From Turritopsis dohrnii (lineage: Eukaryota > Cnidaria > Hydrozoa > Anthoathecata > Oceaniidae): a stretch of 64,000 nucleotides of DNA. Of this stretch, positions 37,530-48,933 are shown piece after piece. Made by a program: the position numbers and the translations under genes. The stretch lies in assembly GCA_027922465.2 (NCBI GenBank), contig BQMF02000007.1, positions 1,550,001-1,614,000 of the forward strand. Direction: 5' to 3'. Every line of letters starts with the position of its first letter. Positions within the stretch are counted from its first letter, which is position 1. Under the pieces are notes generated by a model. That model saw only the letters and a program-made list of their open reading frames with translations, did no database searches and was not told the origin of the DNA.

Positions 37530-38643
37530 TTAAGGCCATAGTTATTTAATACTTCGTTCAGCATAACCCGCCCACATTATGATTTTTCGGACAAATAATG
37601 CGCATTAAAATACATTATTTTTACAACTTAAAGCATCATTAAAAAACTCAACTAAAACAAAACAAAACAAACCATTAAGAGGAACCTCGTCACGTACATT
37701 ACGATGCTTATGTGAAAGGTACCTCGCCATTGATAATGTTTTAATACAAATTTCTATTTAATTATGGCTCCTCAGAGTTTTATGCCCTGGTTTCGTAAAT
37801 ATTTCCTCTGTCGTTGCAAACGGAATTGTAAATAGATCTTCAAATCAAATTCATCGGAACAACGGTGGAGAGATTTACGAAATGGTTATTTCGCATATTT
37901 TCATTTTAACGAAGCTTTGTAAAAGATGTTTTTTTTATGTTTTAGTGCATATATGTCTCCTTATCTCTGTAGTGCTTTTCTTCTTTGCTCAAGTTGATGT
38001 ATCTTTTATTCTTCTATTTTTATGTTCTCCTTTAAAATGAAATATACATCAGAATTCGATATCGATATGCTCTCCATCATTGTTCAAAAATTTTTATTTC
38101 ATTTTTTTTTTTGTATAACCAGCAGTTTTGATTTTTTTACATGTTAGGGACGTATAAAGAAATCGAAAGCAGCACAACAATTTATTATAAAGAAGAAATG
38201 ATATTTCTTTCTTTTATGAAAAAGAAGAATAAAACTGTCATGTCATCAACATAAGTGGTGACTGAAATTTTAGAATAAGTAATTATCTTGAACATAAACG
38301 TTGCTAAGATACATGTCGCGACGTGAGTTTCTTTTACTTGACTGTCTAGACTGTCTTCTTTTACTTGACTGTATATCGCGAAGTGAAAAAAAGAAACAAA
38401 CACACCTGATGTATTTTACGAAAATAAATAGAGAATGGCTTGTTAATATTGTGTAATACTTCATAACCTTTATGAAAAGGTCTGTTCTAAAATCTGCCTT
38501 ATAGTACATTATCGTTAAAAAATGGGCATTGTATGTCATTATTCGTTTGCAAAATAATCCATAATGAATAATGGCTGCATTCCGCATCGCTATTTTTCTT
38601 AAGTCTGTTACGCTGAACGAAGTATTAAATAACTATGGCCTAA
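37530..38643. mobile_element. Probable 1.1-kb non-autonomous element with 37-bp inverted ends
   Basis: The left end 37530-37567 (starting TTAAGGCCATAGTTATTT) and right end 38607-38643 are inverted copies with two differences. The interior has no coding potential but repeats AATAATG near both ends and a doubled CTTTTACTTGACTGT at 38331-38372. No clear target duplication is visible, so the element class is unknown. Confidence 0.6.
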
Positions 38644-38892
38644 GTGCCCATTGTCATCTTGCTGTCTTATCGTGAAGCGAAGAATTCAAAACAAGTAAGG
38701 TAAAAATTGTCAAAGTCACCCCCATTAAAAGTTCAGGGTATATTTTCCTTTATCATTTCACTATAGATATCACTTTGAAATTGATCCGTCGTGTTTGTGT
38801 TTTTCACACCCTTCATCACTTCTATCGGATTACACAAACTTATTTTGTCAGTGCATATGAAATGTATATGGAGTATAAAACGATGTCTGTAT

Positions 38893-38926
38893 ATCAAAAA
38901 GGCAAGAAGCTCTGGGAACGAGGTTG
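38893..38926 (+). repeat. Dispersed repeat half-copy
   Basis: Matches the right arm of the 36063-36143 palindrome (ATCAAAAAGGCAAGAAGC then GGGAACGAGGTTG). Confidence 0.7.
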
Positions 38927-39468
38927 AGTATGAAATTATAAAAGTAGCACACATAGGCCGTCTGTTGTCAATTCTACAATAAGTATGGTGTCCCCATAGC
39001 CTTGAACGGGAGATATACATGCAGCACATATTTGTTCAGAATTCTGATTAGTATTCAGTTATGGTACTTGGTAAAACGAGTCTATCGAGGTTCAATTGTT
39101 AGGTTTTAACCCTTTCTATTAACTGAGCTTATGATAATAACCTGATGACTTACCACCTTTGAAACTACATTGGCTGAACTTTATCACACATCAATGATTC
39201 AATTGCATCATAATTGACAAGAATATTTATGCAATAATTGAAGAGACCAAATGTATCGAGTGAAAAAAACGAAACATTTTATATTTCTTTCAATTTTAAA
39301 TAATTTTTCAATAAAATTCTGGAATTACTCCCTGTGGCCCTTCTATATTACAAATGTAAAACAAGATGCCCTTACAGGCATAAGGATTTATGCAAAATCA
39401 GCTGAAGAATGAAAAATGAAATATTTTATGACATATTTTAAAATTCGAAAAAAACTTTTGAAGATTTA

Positions 39469-39532
39469 GGTGGGGATCGAACCACTGACCCTTCGGTTAT
39501 CAGCTGACTATGCTAGGCAACTGTGCCACGGA
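39469..39532 (-). repeat. tRNA-like segment (SINE head or pseudo-tRNA)
   Basis: On the minus strand TGGCACAGTTGCCTAGCA resembles an A box and GGTTCGATCCC is a perfect B box, with a CTGATAA loop (GAT, Ile-like) between them at tRNA spacing. Acceptor and anticodon stems do not pair well, so a functional tRNA is unlikely. A tRNA-derived SINE or decayed tRNA copy fits better. Confidence 0.5.
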
Positions 39533-40051
39533 ATCCATACACATATGTATTGATATATTTATACAGTCGACTCTCAATATCTGGAACTCTCCGGGGACCG
39601 GGAGAAAAGTTCGAGATATCGAGAAAGCGGTAGGAAGTTTTTTTTTGCTTAGATTTTTTTCCAGCGTGGTCAACAATTTGTTTTTATTCTTAACCTAGAT
39701 TTGTTATCTTTGTTTATGTTTCTATCCAAAAAAACAGCATTACCAACGAAACAAAATAGACAAAGATTATAATGAGAATTTTTTTTAAATTTGTCTAATG
39801 TAAATAAGAATGTAATAAGAATGGCTGAAAAAGGAAAACATGTAAGCACAGCCCTCCTTCATTTTATTAAATTCACTTTGTCTCCATGATCAACAGTCAT
39901 CTTTCATTTTTAAACGACCAACAGTTTCATTTCTTACTATGCAATTGCTATAAGAATTTGTTTTTGAAAATCACAATATTATTTACTCTTCACTGTAAAT
40001 GTTATATTTGACAAATTTTACTTTTAAGGAATAATATTAATATTTGAGAAA

Positions 40052-43000
40052 ATGGTTAGAGAAGAGGATTTGCCAATTGATATATATTTCAACAAACTTC
40101 TTGGTTAGTGACTTGGTGACTTTTTTTATTAACCAAGCAGAAAGAATTTTTAAAATCCAATAATGATAGGACCCAAAATGTCTAATTTCTAGATAACATG
40201 CATTCCTTTTTGTTAATATACAATTTTAGATTGGCTTATTGATAGAAGACATTGTAATACGAAATGGCAAGAAAAGGCATCAATTATTCGTGAAAAAATC
40301 AACACAGCAATTCAAGATATGCCTGCTAATGAAGAAATCACACTTTTGCTATCTGGGACATGTAACAATTTATATTTTAAATAATTTTGAACTTCAAATT
40401 CAAGAGGTTTTAATGTAATTAAGACACAACATTATCAAAAAACATTAAAAATATTCTTGATTTTAATTTCCAATAGATGTAGAAAAAATAGAGCAAAAGC
40501 CAGAAATTTCTTTCTCTTTCTGATCAAACAATGTAGTTTCAAATTTTCTATTTTCTCAATTTTAAAATTGCTTAATTAAAAATCTGTGAAATATTCTGCC
40601 TTTAAGACTAACATTGGATGATCTAATTATGATTAATTATTTCTTTAGATATAAATTACTTCCATTGCAAACGTATCGTTGAGCTTTTGAAGGACTGTGG
40701 TGAAGGGAGCACAAACTTTTTTGGAAGTTATTCTTCAAAACGAATGAAGGTATTGATCTTTAAAAACAGTGAACCGTGAATGAGTATAAGTAACATTAGC
40801 TGTATAACATGTTTTTGGCCACAATTTTTTGACGAATGAACTTAATTACAACATGGTTATGAACACTGAGAAATTACTTTGTCCAAAGGAAACGTAGTAA
40901 AATTAGCATTTTTCTTAAAATGTTTGATACCTTAAGTAATCATATGCATGTTAATCACAGCTTTTATTTTAAAGGATTGGCAAGAAATTCTTCAATCATA
41001 TACCCAAGAAAATATATACTTAGGTTTGTAGGCATAATAAATACCTTATTTTCACTTCAGTTGTATGCATGTTTTGTCATTAGAAAATATTATATGAACA
41101 TTTTAAGTTATATGAACTTAGTGGAAAATGTCTAGAGAAAGTGGAATAATGAAACTGTTTTCTTTTCAGCTGAATCAGCACATATGTTGATGAGAAATGT
41201 CAATTTTGAAATACCTGCTTTGAAACAACAGATTGCAAAATGCCAGCAAACTCAAAGGGTAAAATGTGGCTTATTACTATTATTATTATTATTATTTATA
41301 TCGGTTTGCCTTCAACTTTGATAAACCAATTGAAAATAAATTTTCACTATTTCCTTTCACCCATTCTTGACCATGATTTCAATTGATAAGTCTAATGAAG
41401 TTTTCTTTTCCAAGTAATAGTTTTATTATCTACTTCACGGGGAGAAAGTTTCGCGAGGAAAAAAAGTCGCGGAATTTTAGGGATTTACTTTCGCGAATAA
41501 GTGACTAAATGTATTTCGCGTAAAATAATCTTTCGCGTTCAACTGGAAAAGTGAATTTTACGTGGGATTAACTTTCGCGATTTTCGGTTTTTGTGCAATT
41601 TTTTTCTCTAAATATTTTGAAATTTTGACAAATAAGACAGAGATTTATTGATTTAGACTGTATTGTCGAAAGAAAAACACGTGAAAGTGGGTTTTTGTTT
41701 TTTTTCTTCAATTTAACTTTCGCGAACCGGCTTTCTAGGCCATTTTGCGTGGGATGTCAGTCCTTTTCGCGGGGACTTACTTTCGCGAAAATGACCAAAG
41801 AATGTGAAAACGCGCAACTTTCTCCCCGCGAAACTGTCTCCCCGTAAAGTAATTTATTTAATTATTTGTAACTAATTACACCCTTTTTTTATATAAGCAT
41901 AACGCTTATAACCATATCGAGGCTGAAAATGGCAAAAAATTTAAGCATACGCTAAGCATACCTTGAGCCTGAGAAACCTTTAACTATCAACAGGAAATTA
42001 GTTTGAAGGATGAAACGAGTTTTTTTAACTATTTTTTTAAAAAAAAGATATGACAGAACGTATCTTAGTATACAGTAACAGTATAATATAAACGTAATCT
42101 TTAAACATTCGAATGTGTCAATTTCGAATGTTCTAAACAAATCAACAAAATCGAGTTTTCATCAAGTCTATAAGTCTTTTTGCTGTAAAAAAACATCTTA
42201 AGCCTTACATGGAAATAAGCATATTGTAAGCATATCAGAGGCTCGAATTTTCAAAACATTAAGCATAACTAAGGCTGAGCGAAAAAAAGCTGATGCTTAT
42301 AAAAAAAAAGGTGTATGGAATAATAATATTAATGTCTTTTCAATGTAAGCCCTTCATGTTTCAGGAGTGCATACGAAAACAGAATCACTGTACCAGTAAT
42401 TCTTCCACATTCAAAGAAAAATATTTGCATGCATGTAAACAAATGGGAATCACAGTAAGGTTACCATTATGATTTTAATGAAATGATCAATTCAAGATAG
42501 CATTTTTATTTTGATGGAATAGTTGAAATATTCTCACACCCCATCCCCCCCAAAATTATTTATTTTGTCAGTTTGTTTTCATTTAGGGTAATAATGTAAG
42601 GAGTGAGCTAATGAAGCTGGTTGACAACTTGCCCGAAATATTTGAAAACCTCGCAGAGAAAGTGAAAGAACTCGATGTAGTGGTTGGTTATTATAGAGCC
42701 TTTGTGAAGTTTGTGGCACAGAAGTTAGTTCAAAACATCATACGTTTTAGTAATTAAACTACGGGAGTGCATTAATTTTTTCAATATGTTGACAATTTTT
42801 AAGATTCGTCATCATTTTTATTTAAGTGATAGCATGCTTGTTGATGATGTGACACCATTAGTTAAATTTGTGATTGATCATGGTAATACAACAGTCTATC
42901 AATGGAAAACAGGTGAAGCTCCAGCTTCAATACAAAAAACTGCCGAAAAGGTTGATCTTGATGCAATGGCTGCACTGGCAATACAAGACTCAGTCGTTGA

Positions 43001-45245
43001 CGATGGTGAAGTAAATAGAATTATAAGACCTTTGATATCTACTAGATTGATAACTGTCATTAAGTCTTACAAGACAACTTTACCTGTCACAATTTGAATG
43101 ACACTCCCCATTCTGTATTTGTAAAATACTTCCATAAACATCTAGAACCTACCTGGAACCTATATTATCTTTCATTACGGTATAAAAGAAATTTTTTTTG
43201 GAAATAAACATTGTTTCCTACGTGATCAGTTAAGACGATTGGTTAGATTGGTACCCATTGTCTTAATCTATGTTTCAGATTGACTGGGGGTTTGATGACG
43301 AAAGTCTTAATGCTGGAGGTACAGATGGTGCATTCGATTATGGAGATACTGATATTGATTGGGGTGATGGTGGAAATGACATTGATATAACTGCGTTCAC
43401 AATCGAAGATACAGGACAAGGTATGCTCGGGGAAAAAAGCTTATATTTTTTGCTAATTCCATTTGGTAATTATGTATGCAAGATGAATAATGCCAAAAAT
43501 AGATGGAGTATTTCAAAATTTCTGAAATTTTTATTTAGACAATGCTGACGGTGGTGGCATTGCGACTGGCAACGAGGCGCTTTCCATCTTAGAGAACACA
43601 GCTACTAGGAATGTCTTTATAGACGAACTTTTAGAAGTAAGTGTTACTTGAATGATAAGCAATCACTGCAGAGGGTTCTCTTCCTTCTACTACATAACAT
43701 AACACGTGACTTTTTGTAGATACAAGCTTTTCTTGAACAGCGGATTGTTGAAATGAGTGAGATGGCGGATATGATCACTGTTAAACAGGTATCATTTTGC
43801 TGACCAGATTTATGTTTGTTTATTCATAGTGTTGATTGTTTAGTTTGAAGATTGAAGTTTGAAGTCATTCTCTTGTCTTACAAGTTGGTTGAGCCTGTAT
43901 GTAAGACTTGTTCTTACAACGATAGCCTCGATTTCAACAGCGAAACGTTCTTGTTATTTCTAGTCCAGAGAATTTTAGCAAGTTTTAGCATTTTTTTTGA
44001 GATTGCATCATGTGAGGTTAAAAGCGTTTCATTTAAATATCTATTCTAAAGATTTCGTCGTGTCCTGTTTTAGTTCCAGTTCGCGTCAGAAATCATCCAA
44101 ATTCAAACTAAGGACAAACTTCGAATAATGTTAACCTTGGTTTCTTCCATACTGGCAGAACTGACGTCTTTGAAGATGCAGAATCTTTATCTTATCCAAA
44201 ACTCACCGAGGTAAGTTGCGCATGGCTACTTATGATGGAGAGACTTTGTGTGGTTTTTGAGTTGGGATTCTAATAACTTATTCTAATAAGATTCTTTAAG
44301 TTCTAAAAACTTTTTTGTTTTCCTCTTGAGAAATCCTCATATAATCCTTTCATATTATTAAGTTAGCGATATTTTTTTTTCCCCATTCAGGGTTCGTTAT
44401 AGAGAATTCACTATGCACATTTTCAACCCAAAATTTAGCTAAACGCCACACCATCTTTCTTTGAGATATTTTTTTCGTTTTTCTCTCTTTTATGGCAAAA
44501 ACGTTACCTAGGTTACCCTTTGAACCCATCTTAAAAATAGTCATGAAATATATAGACGTGTTTGGATTTCATGTGCTTGATTTGATATTCATGTCTAGTT
44601 TCCATATCCTGATCTTTTGCGCCATTAGTGTGATTCTGCCTGTTAGTATCTATTATGAGCTTTCACGTTTGAAAACGAAAATCTTATTTTTGTCTTTAAT
44701 AAGATATGTAGATCGGATTGCTGACTCACTGGAGCAGAAGCTGAAAATATCCCAAAACTTGATTGATCAAGTGCGATGCTTAGAGGACCGCAACCAGAAA
44801 GCACTACAACTTCAAAGCGAGACAGAACCGAAGCTGCATGTACTGGTGAAGAAAACCAAAGAGCTGCAGAGACAAGTGAGTTAAGCGGTATCCCGTTGGG
44901 TAAAATCGTCAAAATGTCACCGCGAGGAAGAGCATTTTTATTAAAATTGTGTGTATATTTCTATAGAAATGCACTCCATCGCAGAGATTTTTAACGAATG
45001 TGCCCGCTGGGATTTAAATGTTTTTTGTGTAGTCTTATCAACTGACCAAAATAGAGACGTAATTTTCTGGCATGAGTTTTTCCATCTATGTCTCGATATG
45101 ATCCTATAATGATCAAGTTCATCCTTCATTAATCGAGACAAAGGACTACTATTTTTTTCTCCTTGTCATTTAGATGGAGACGGAAATATCACAGCGTTAT
45201 AAAAATCGAACTGTAAATATTATGGGCGAAATTAATATGATCTAA
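40052..45245 (+). CDS. CDK5RAP3: CDK5RAP3 (C53/LZAP), 14 exons, complete
   Basis: Exons 40052-40103, 40230-40361, 40649-40749, 40975-41023, 41170-41258, 42365-42454, 42587-42723, 42827-43010, 43279-43420, 43539-43636, 43720-43788, 44074-44210, 44704-44875, 45174-45245. All junctions are GT-AG with matching phase; 1524 nt, 507 residues, about the family length. Opens with LPIDIYFNKLLDWLIDRR and continues INYFHCKRIVELLK and FGSYSSKRMKDWQEIL, all family hallmarks; it ends in a coiled-coil (exons 11-13) and RYKNRTVNIMGEINMI. The acidic loop in exon 9 carries two IDWG motifs (279-282, 304-307). In other species these bind UFM1 and ATG8. CDK5RAP3 works with UFL1 and DDRGK1 in ribosome UFMylation at the ER and in ER-phagy (family knowledge). 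Intron 5 contains two MITEs and is the longest intron. Confidence 0.96.
41433..41849. mobile_element. MITE in CDK5RAP3 intron 5 with iterated TTTCGCG motifs
   Basis: 417 bp flanked by TA (41431-41432, 41850-41851). Ends CTTCACGGGGAGAAAG and, reversed, CTTTACGGGGAGACAG. At least eight ACTTTCGCG-like motifs lie in both orientations. Terminal layout and motif match the ends of the 25584-34333 element, so it may be a non-autonomous relative moved by that kind of transposase. Confidence 0.8.
41879..42313. mobile_element. Second MITE in CDK5RAP3 intron 5 with iterated TAAGCATA motifs
   Basis: 435 bp between TA dinucleotides (41877-41878, 42314-42315). Ends CACCCTTTTTTT and AAAAAAAAAGGTG form an inverted pair, each followed inward by TATAAGCAT. 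TAAGCATA and GAGGCT-like motifs recur inside in both orientations. It lies only 25 bp from the previous MITE. Confidence 0.7.
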
Positions 45246-45383
45246 TCAACTGCCGCTTGTTTCTTCCCTGTTTTGAATGTATAAATTGAAGAAAGAAATT
45301 TTATATTTTTCGCCCAGCAGATGAACTAGATGTCATTTCATGATGTTTTTCAATCAACTTGTCAACTTGAAAAAATCTAACGT

Positions 45384-45549
45384 TCAGGGTAACCGAAAAT
45401 TTTGTTGGTGATTTTGAAAGATTTCAAGAGGGGACATCTCTGAAAATTGCGTGACAGTGACGTTAGTGATGACTTAGGATGTCCCTAGGAAGTCCTTGAA
45501 AAGTTATGCAGATTTGAGGTAAACACCTTGACCTGAAAATGTAGAGGGA
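45384..45549 (+). repeat. Diverged fragment of the Mutator-like terminal repeat
   Basis: Collinear with 48556-48784 (CCGAAAATTTT, GAGGGGACATCTCTGAAAATT, TGACAGTGACGT.AGTGATGAC, CCTGACCTGAAAATGTAGAG), with many substitutions and gaps. It lies about 140 bp after the CDK5RAP3 stop, possibly within its 3' UTR. Confidence 0.75.
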
Positions 45550-47467
45550 ACTTTTATGGGAACAATTCTGAATTGTTTCTCCGAAGTTGTTGAACTTGTT
45601 GAAAAAACAAACAAATAAACAATATTCTTAAAAAATATATTAATACTAAGGCAACCACTCGTCACAAGAATCGTCACTTGAAAGAAATTCGGATACTTCT
45701 CAGTCCCTTTTGTCTGTAATGTTAGAGTCATTTTCTAATAAACTGCTGGTACACGTAGAATCGCTGTTTTCCATTGCTCCGTTGTTGATAGTTGCTTTTT
45801 CTTTTCTCCTTTATATAATTTTCTTACTTTCTTTGAAGGTGGCTCTTTATTGGTTTCGTCATCAGCTGAACTACAATGCCCACCACCAGCTCGCTCTCCA
45901 GGTTTAAATGATTTATTACAGGGTATCCGCAGCGGTAATGAAACGCCTAATAGTAATAATAACAAGAGCCACATGGCACAAAACGGTAGCAGCATTTCAA
46001 CTCGCAATGTACAAAACGAAATAGAATCTAAAATAATGAGTCTGAAAACCCCATGAAGCTTTGTCGACCTTTGTTTATCTCTTAGGCTTAAATGAATGGC
46101 AATTTTCATTTGAAAAAGTGTAAACAGGGCTTAACTAAAACCACCAGAAAACTATTTGATACAAACAAAAGAAATATGCACAATACATGAAACTATGTTT
46201 TTTTTATATATCAGAGTTTTTTTATAAAAAGAAAGCTATGTAAGACCGAGAAGAAAAAAAAACAAACGTCTTCTGAAAATATAAGAAACAAAGTAAAACC
46301 GTTTCAAACTGTAATCCAAGACATTTTCGTAGACAAGAAAACAAAATACACACGTACAAAATATAAAAAAAATGTAAAATGCTTTTAAAAAGTTTAAGTT
46401 CGATGAATTTCGACTGCAAGAAGAAAAGAGCTTCGAACTTCGAAGCACAAGACGTTCCAAAAAAGAAGCTTAAGTTTATTTTAACCGTGTTTCAAATTAG
46501 GTGCAACTAAAGTTCCCCACCATGTTTTTAATAGGAAGATGTTTATTTAATGGCGAATCTATGGTAAAATACTAAAAGAACGTATAAAGAATGTTTTGAT
46601 AGTTATAAAAATTATTAGCCTCCGTTCTTTAGTTGCAATTTACGCAGTTTCGGAAGCGACATTGGTAGGCTGCACAGGCTAAACTGCCATTTCGGTCGGT
46701 AGTAGTAGGAGGAGGAGGAGGAGGAGGAGTAGTAGTCCAAGGGTGTTTTAATACGGTATTCGCTTCGCTGCTACCGTAATAATACTTTCTCTTTTATCAC
46801 CGATAACAATGGTATACAAAGCCTCTACTAATAAACAAATGGTAACGAAAAGCACCCTAATAAGACTATATCTATATAAATACGAATGTTTTCGTTTTTG
46901 ACCTTAAAGTGTACAAGTTAGAATAACTAACTAACTAGCTAATAAAATAGTAAGTAGCGAAATGTATCTGGAAATAAGAAACTAGAAATTGTATATTGAC
47001 CATCAAAGCGAACTAGCCTGAGTCAGATAGTATTAAATTATGATTAGGATAAGAAATTTTTGCAGTTGAAAAATATAATTTATACGAGACATAGAGGAAC
47101 CCCTCCCGAAACCTGATCTATAGCCCACCATACAGCTCAAGCCCATACGGAACCAAAAGGACACTCGAGACTATATCATCTCCGAATTTTTGATTCCAGC
47201 ATAGCCTTAAGCTGTGATCAATCCCCAGAACACCATCCCGAGATAGCCACCTCTATTGTTACTGTTACATCACTACTCAGTCACCCGTAGCAAGAGTTGT
47301 ACAAGATTTTCCAAGAAGAAGATCAGCCACGATTTTCAACTATGTTGAATGTCTGTCGCAGCGTTGAAAATGTTCTTTTTTTCATTTTCAGAAGTGTAAG
47401 TAGGTACTTTCGAGTTGTGACGTTTCTCATTAGATGCCGAAGAAAGTTCATTTTTCTTTTCTTGATG
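45550..47467. other. Unassigned DNA with a possible exon and simple repeats
   Basis: Contains AATAAA at 45738 that could serve as the CDK5RAP3 polyadenylation signal, a coding-like stretch at 45840-46056, a (GGA)n/(GTA)n simple repeat at 46700-46737, and otherwise AT-rich sequence. Confidence 0.35.
45840..46056 (+). other. Possible 3'-terminal exon of an unidentified gene
   Basis: Follows a pyrimidine-rich tract ending TTTGAAG. The frame reads through a Ser/Pro/Asn-rich peptide (CPPPARSPGLNDLLQGIRSG near the middle) to a stop at 46054-46056. Composition is far less AT-driven than nearby frames, but no upstream exon or protein family was recognised. It might be an alternative end of CDK5RAP3, another gene, or chance. 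Confidence 0.25.
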
Positions 47468-47956
47468 TTACGCGACGTCCAACATATTTATGTAAATCAT
47501 TCCTAGCATGTTTCGATATTCCCCAAAGTGATTTCTACACTCTTTATTTATCAGGGTTTCTAAGCACCTGTCGGCATCCATAATCTCGATACCATAAAGA
47601 ACCTTTGGAACAATAATCGATTTGAAAATGGTCGAGGTTGTATTGGGATGATTCCATCTGACTCCACTTGACACTAACGAGGATGTTGTAGCCCAAAATT
47701 CTTGTAATCTCGCTTCTCTGTGTTTTCTCAGTGTCAATCTCTTGTCCTTCGATCTTATATCCCACCTTCAATGTCGAACTGCTGCTATTCCGTCGACAAT
47801 CCAAGCTGAATTCCTTGGTATTGTAACAAGGCTGGAAGCTGATTCTTTGATAAGACAATTTCGAAGTGACGCTTTCTTTGAATGTGGCAAGTGACCATCT
47901 GACGATGCAACAGATAACGGTACAGATGTGATTGGATACTGAAAAGCTTCTTTCAA
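47468..47956 (-). pseudogene. Decayed non-LTR reverse transcriptase remnant
   Basis: Two blocks in the same minus-strand frame, separated by one stop at 47768-47770. The downstream block contains FKSIIVPKVLYGIEIMD, the motif of the thumb region of non-LTR reverse transcriptases, and follows RLTLRKHREARLQEFW. The upstream block (HSKKASLRNCLIKESASS..NSAWIVDG) resembles proteins of other retroelement-rich repeats, but I cannot name it. No active-site motif remains. Confidence 0.5.
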
Positions 47957-48423
47957 CGATAAAGACTTTGAAACAATAGTCCCAAATGCTTCTAAATGCT
48001 TTATACATTAAATCTATATTAAAAACATGATTTCCGTCCAATATATGGCATTTTAAAAGTTTCAATGTTTGGCTGTGTTTCATGTCACTAGGGTAAAAAA
48101 TAATTTACGAAACTTTTATTCGGTTCAGCTCCAGTGTTAGTGAACCTGTAAAAAGTTTTTACACATGACACTACATGCATATGCATTTGTTATGTATTAT
48201 ATAGTGGGATGTTAGTTATCTTTGTATATATGGCTTGGTGTATGGTTTTGTGTTATGTTGTTGTTTGCATGATGTAAAATTTATTATTCATCTTCTCCAT
48301 AGAAATATGATAAAAGTGCTTCAATGTGTGGTTGTGTTTCACGCCTCCAGTGAACCCATGAAAAACACATGACGCATGTGCATTTGTATGTATATCTGTA
48401 TTATGTATGAATGGTAGTACTAA
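47957..48423. other. Unassigned DNA with a 100-bp diverged direct repeat
   Basis: A segment at 48054-48200 (..TTCAATGTNTGGNTGTGTTTCA.., ..GTGAACC.., ACACATGAC..ATGCATTTGT) recurs in diverged form at 48312-48400. The copies flank the left end of the Mutator-like element and are not its target duplication. Confidence 0.5.
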
Positions 48424-48933
48424 CAAGATTCACTATTTCTTCAAATAAACATTTTTTGGGACAATTTTTGTTAGTTTTCAAATTTTTCCAACTTTTATTT
48501 CGGAGTTTTGTTTATTTCATTTATCAGCCATTATGATCTAATGTTCTATTTAATGCTCAGGGAAGCCGAAAATTTTATTTGTGACTTTGAAAGAACATGT
48601 GTAGGCGATCAAAATTTCGAGAGGGGACATCTCTGAAAATTACGTAGTGACAGTGACGTAAGTGATGACGTAGGATGTCACGGTCAGCCAAAAATCCATT
48701 TCAACCAAATTCAATTCTGAATACATTTTTGAAAAGCCGTTACGCAGATTTGACATAAAAAACCTGACCTGAAAATGTAGAGTTCAAAAGATATATATAC
48801 GTTTTTAAAGGTTTCGTAAATTCATATTGTTTAGCTTATTTTATTCGTTTTTCACGCAACATTGATTATTTCACATGGATTTATAATACAATACTCAGAT
48901 ATATATATATTTGAAGCGAAATTTAAGCCTTAA

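Larger units (their letters stand above)
38644..40051. other. Unassigned DNA upstream of CDK5RAP3
   Basis: Holds the dispersed repeat half-copy at 38893-38926 and a tRNA-like segment at 39469-39532. The CDK5RAP3 promoter and 5' UTR should be within the last few hundred bases; no clear TATA box or initiator was recognised. Confidence 0.4.

Noticed and set aside
45735..46109. 124-residue frame on the minus strand
   Set aside because: Overlaps the more coding-like plus-strand frame; a leucine run and AT-driven composition give no domain.
47544..48083. 179-residue minus-strand frame as a gene
   Set aside because: It overlaps the reverse-transcriptase remnant in another frame, and its own sequence shows no domain.
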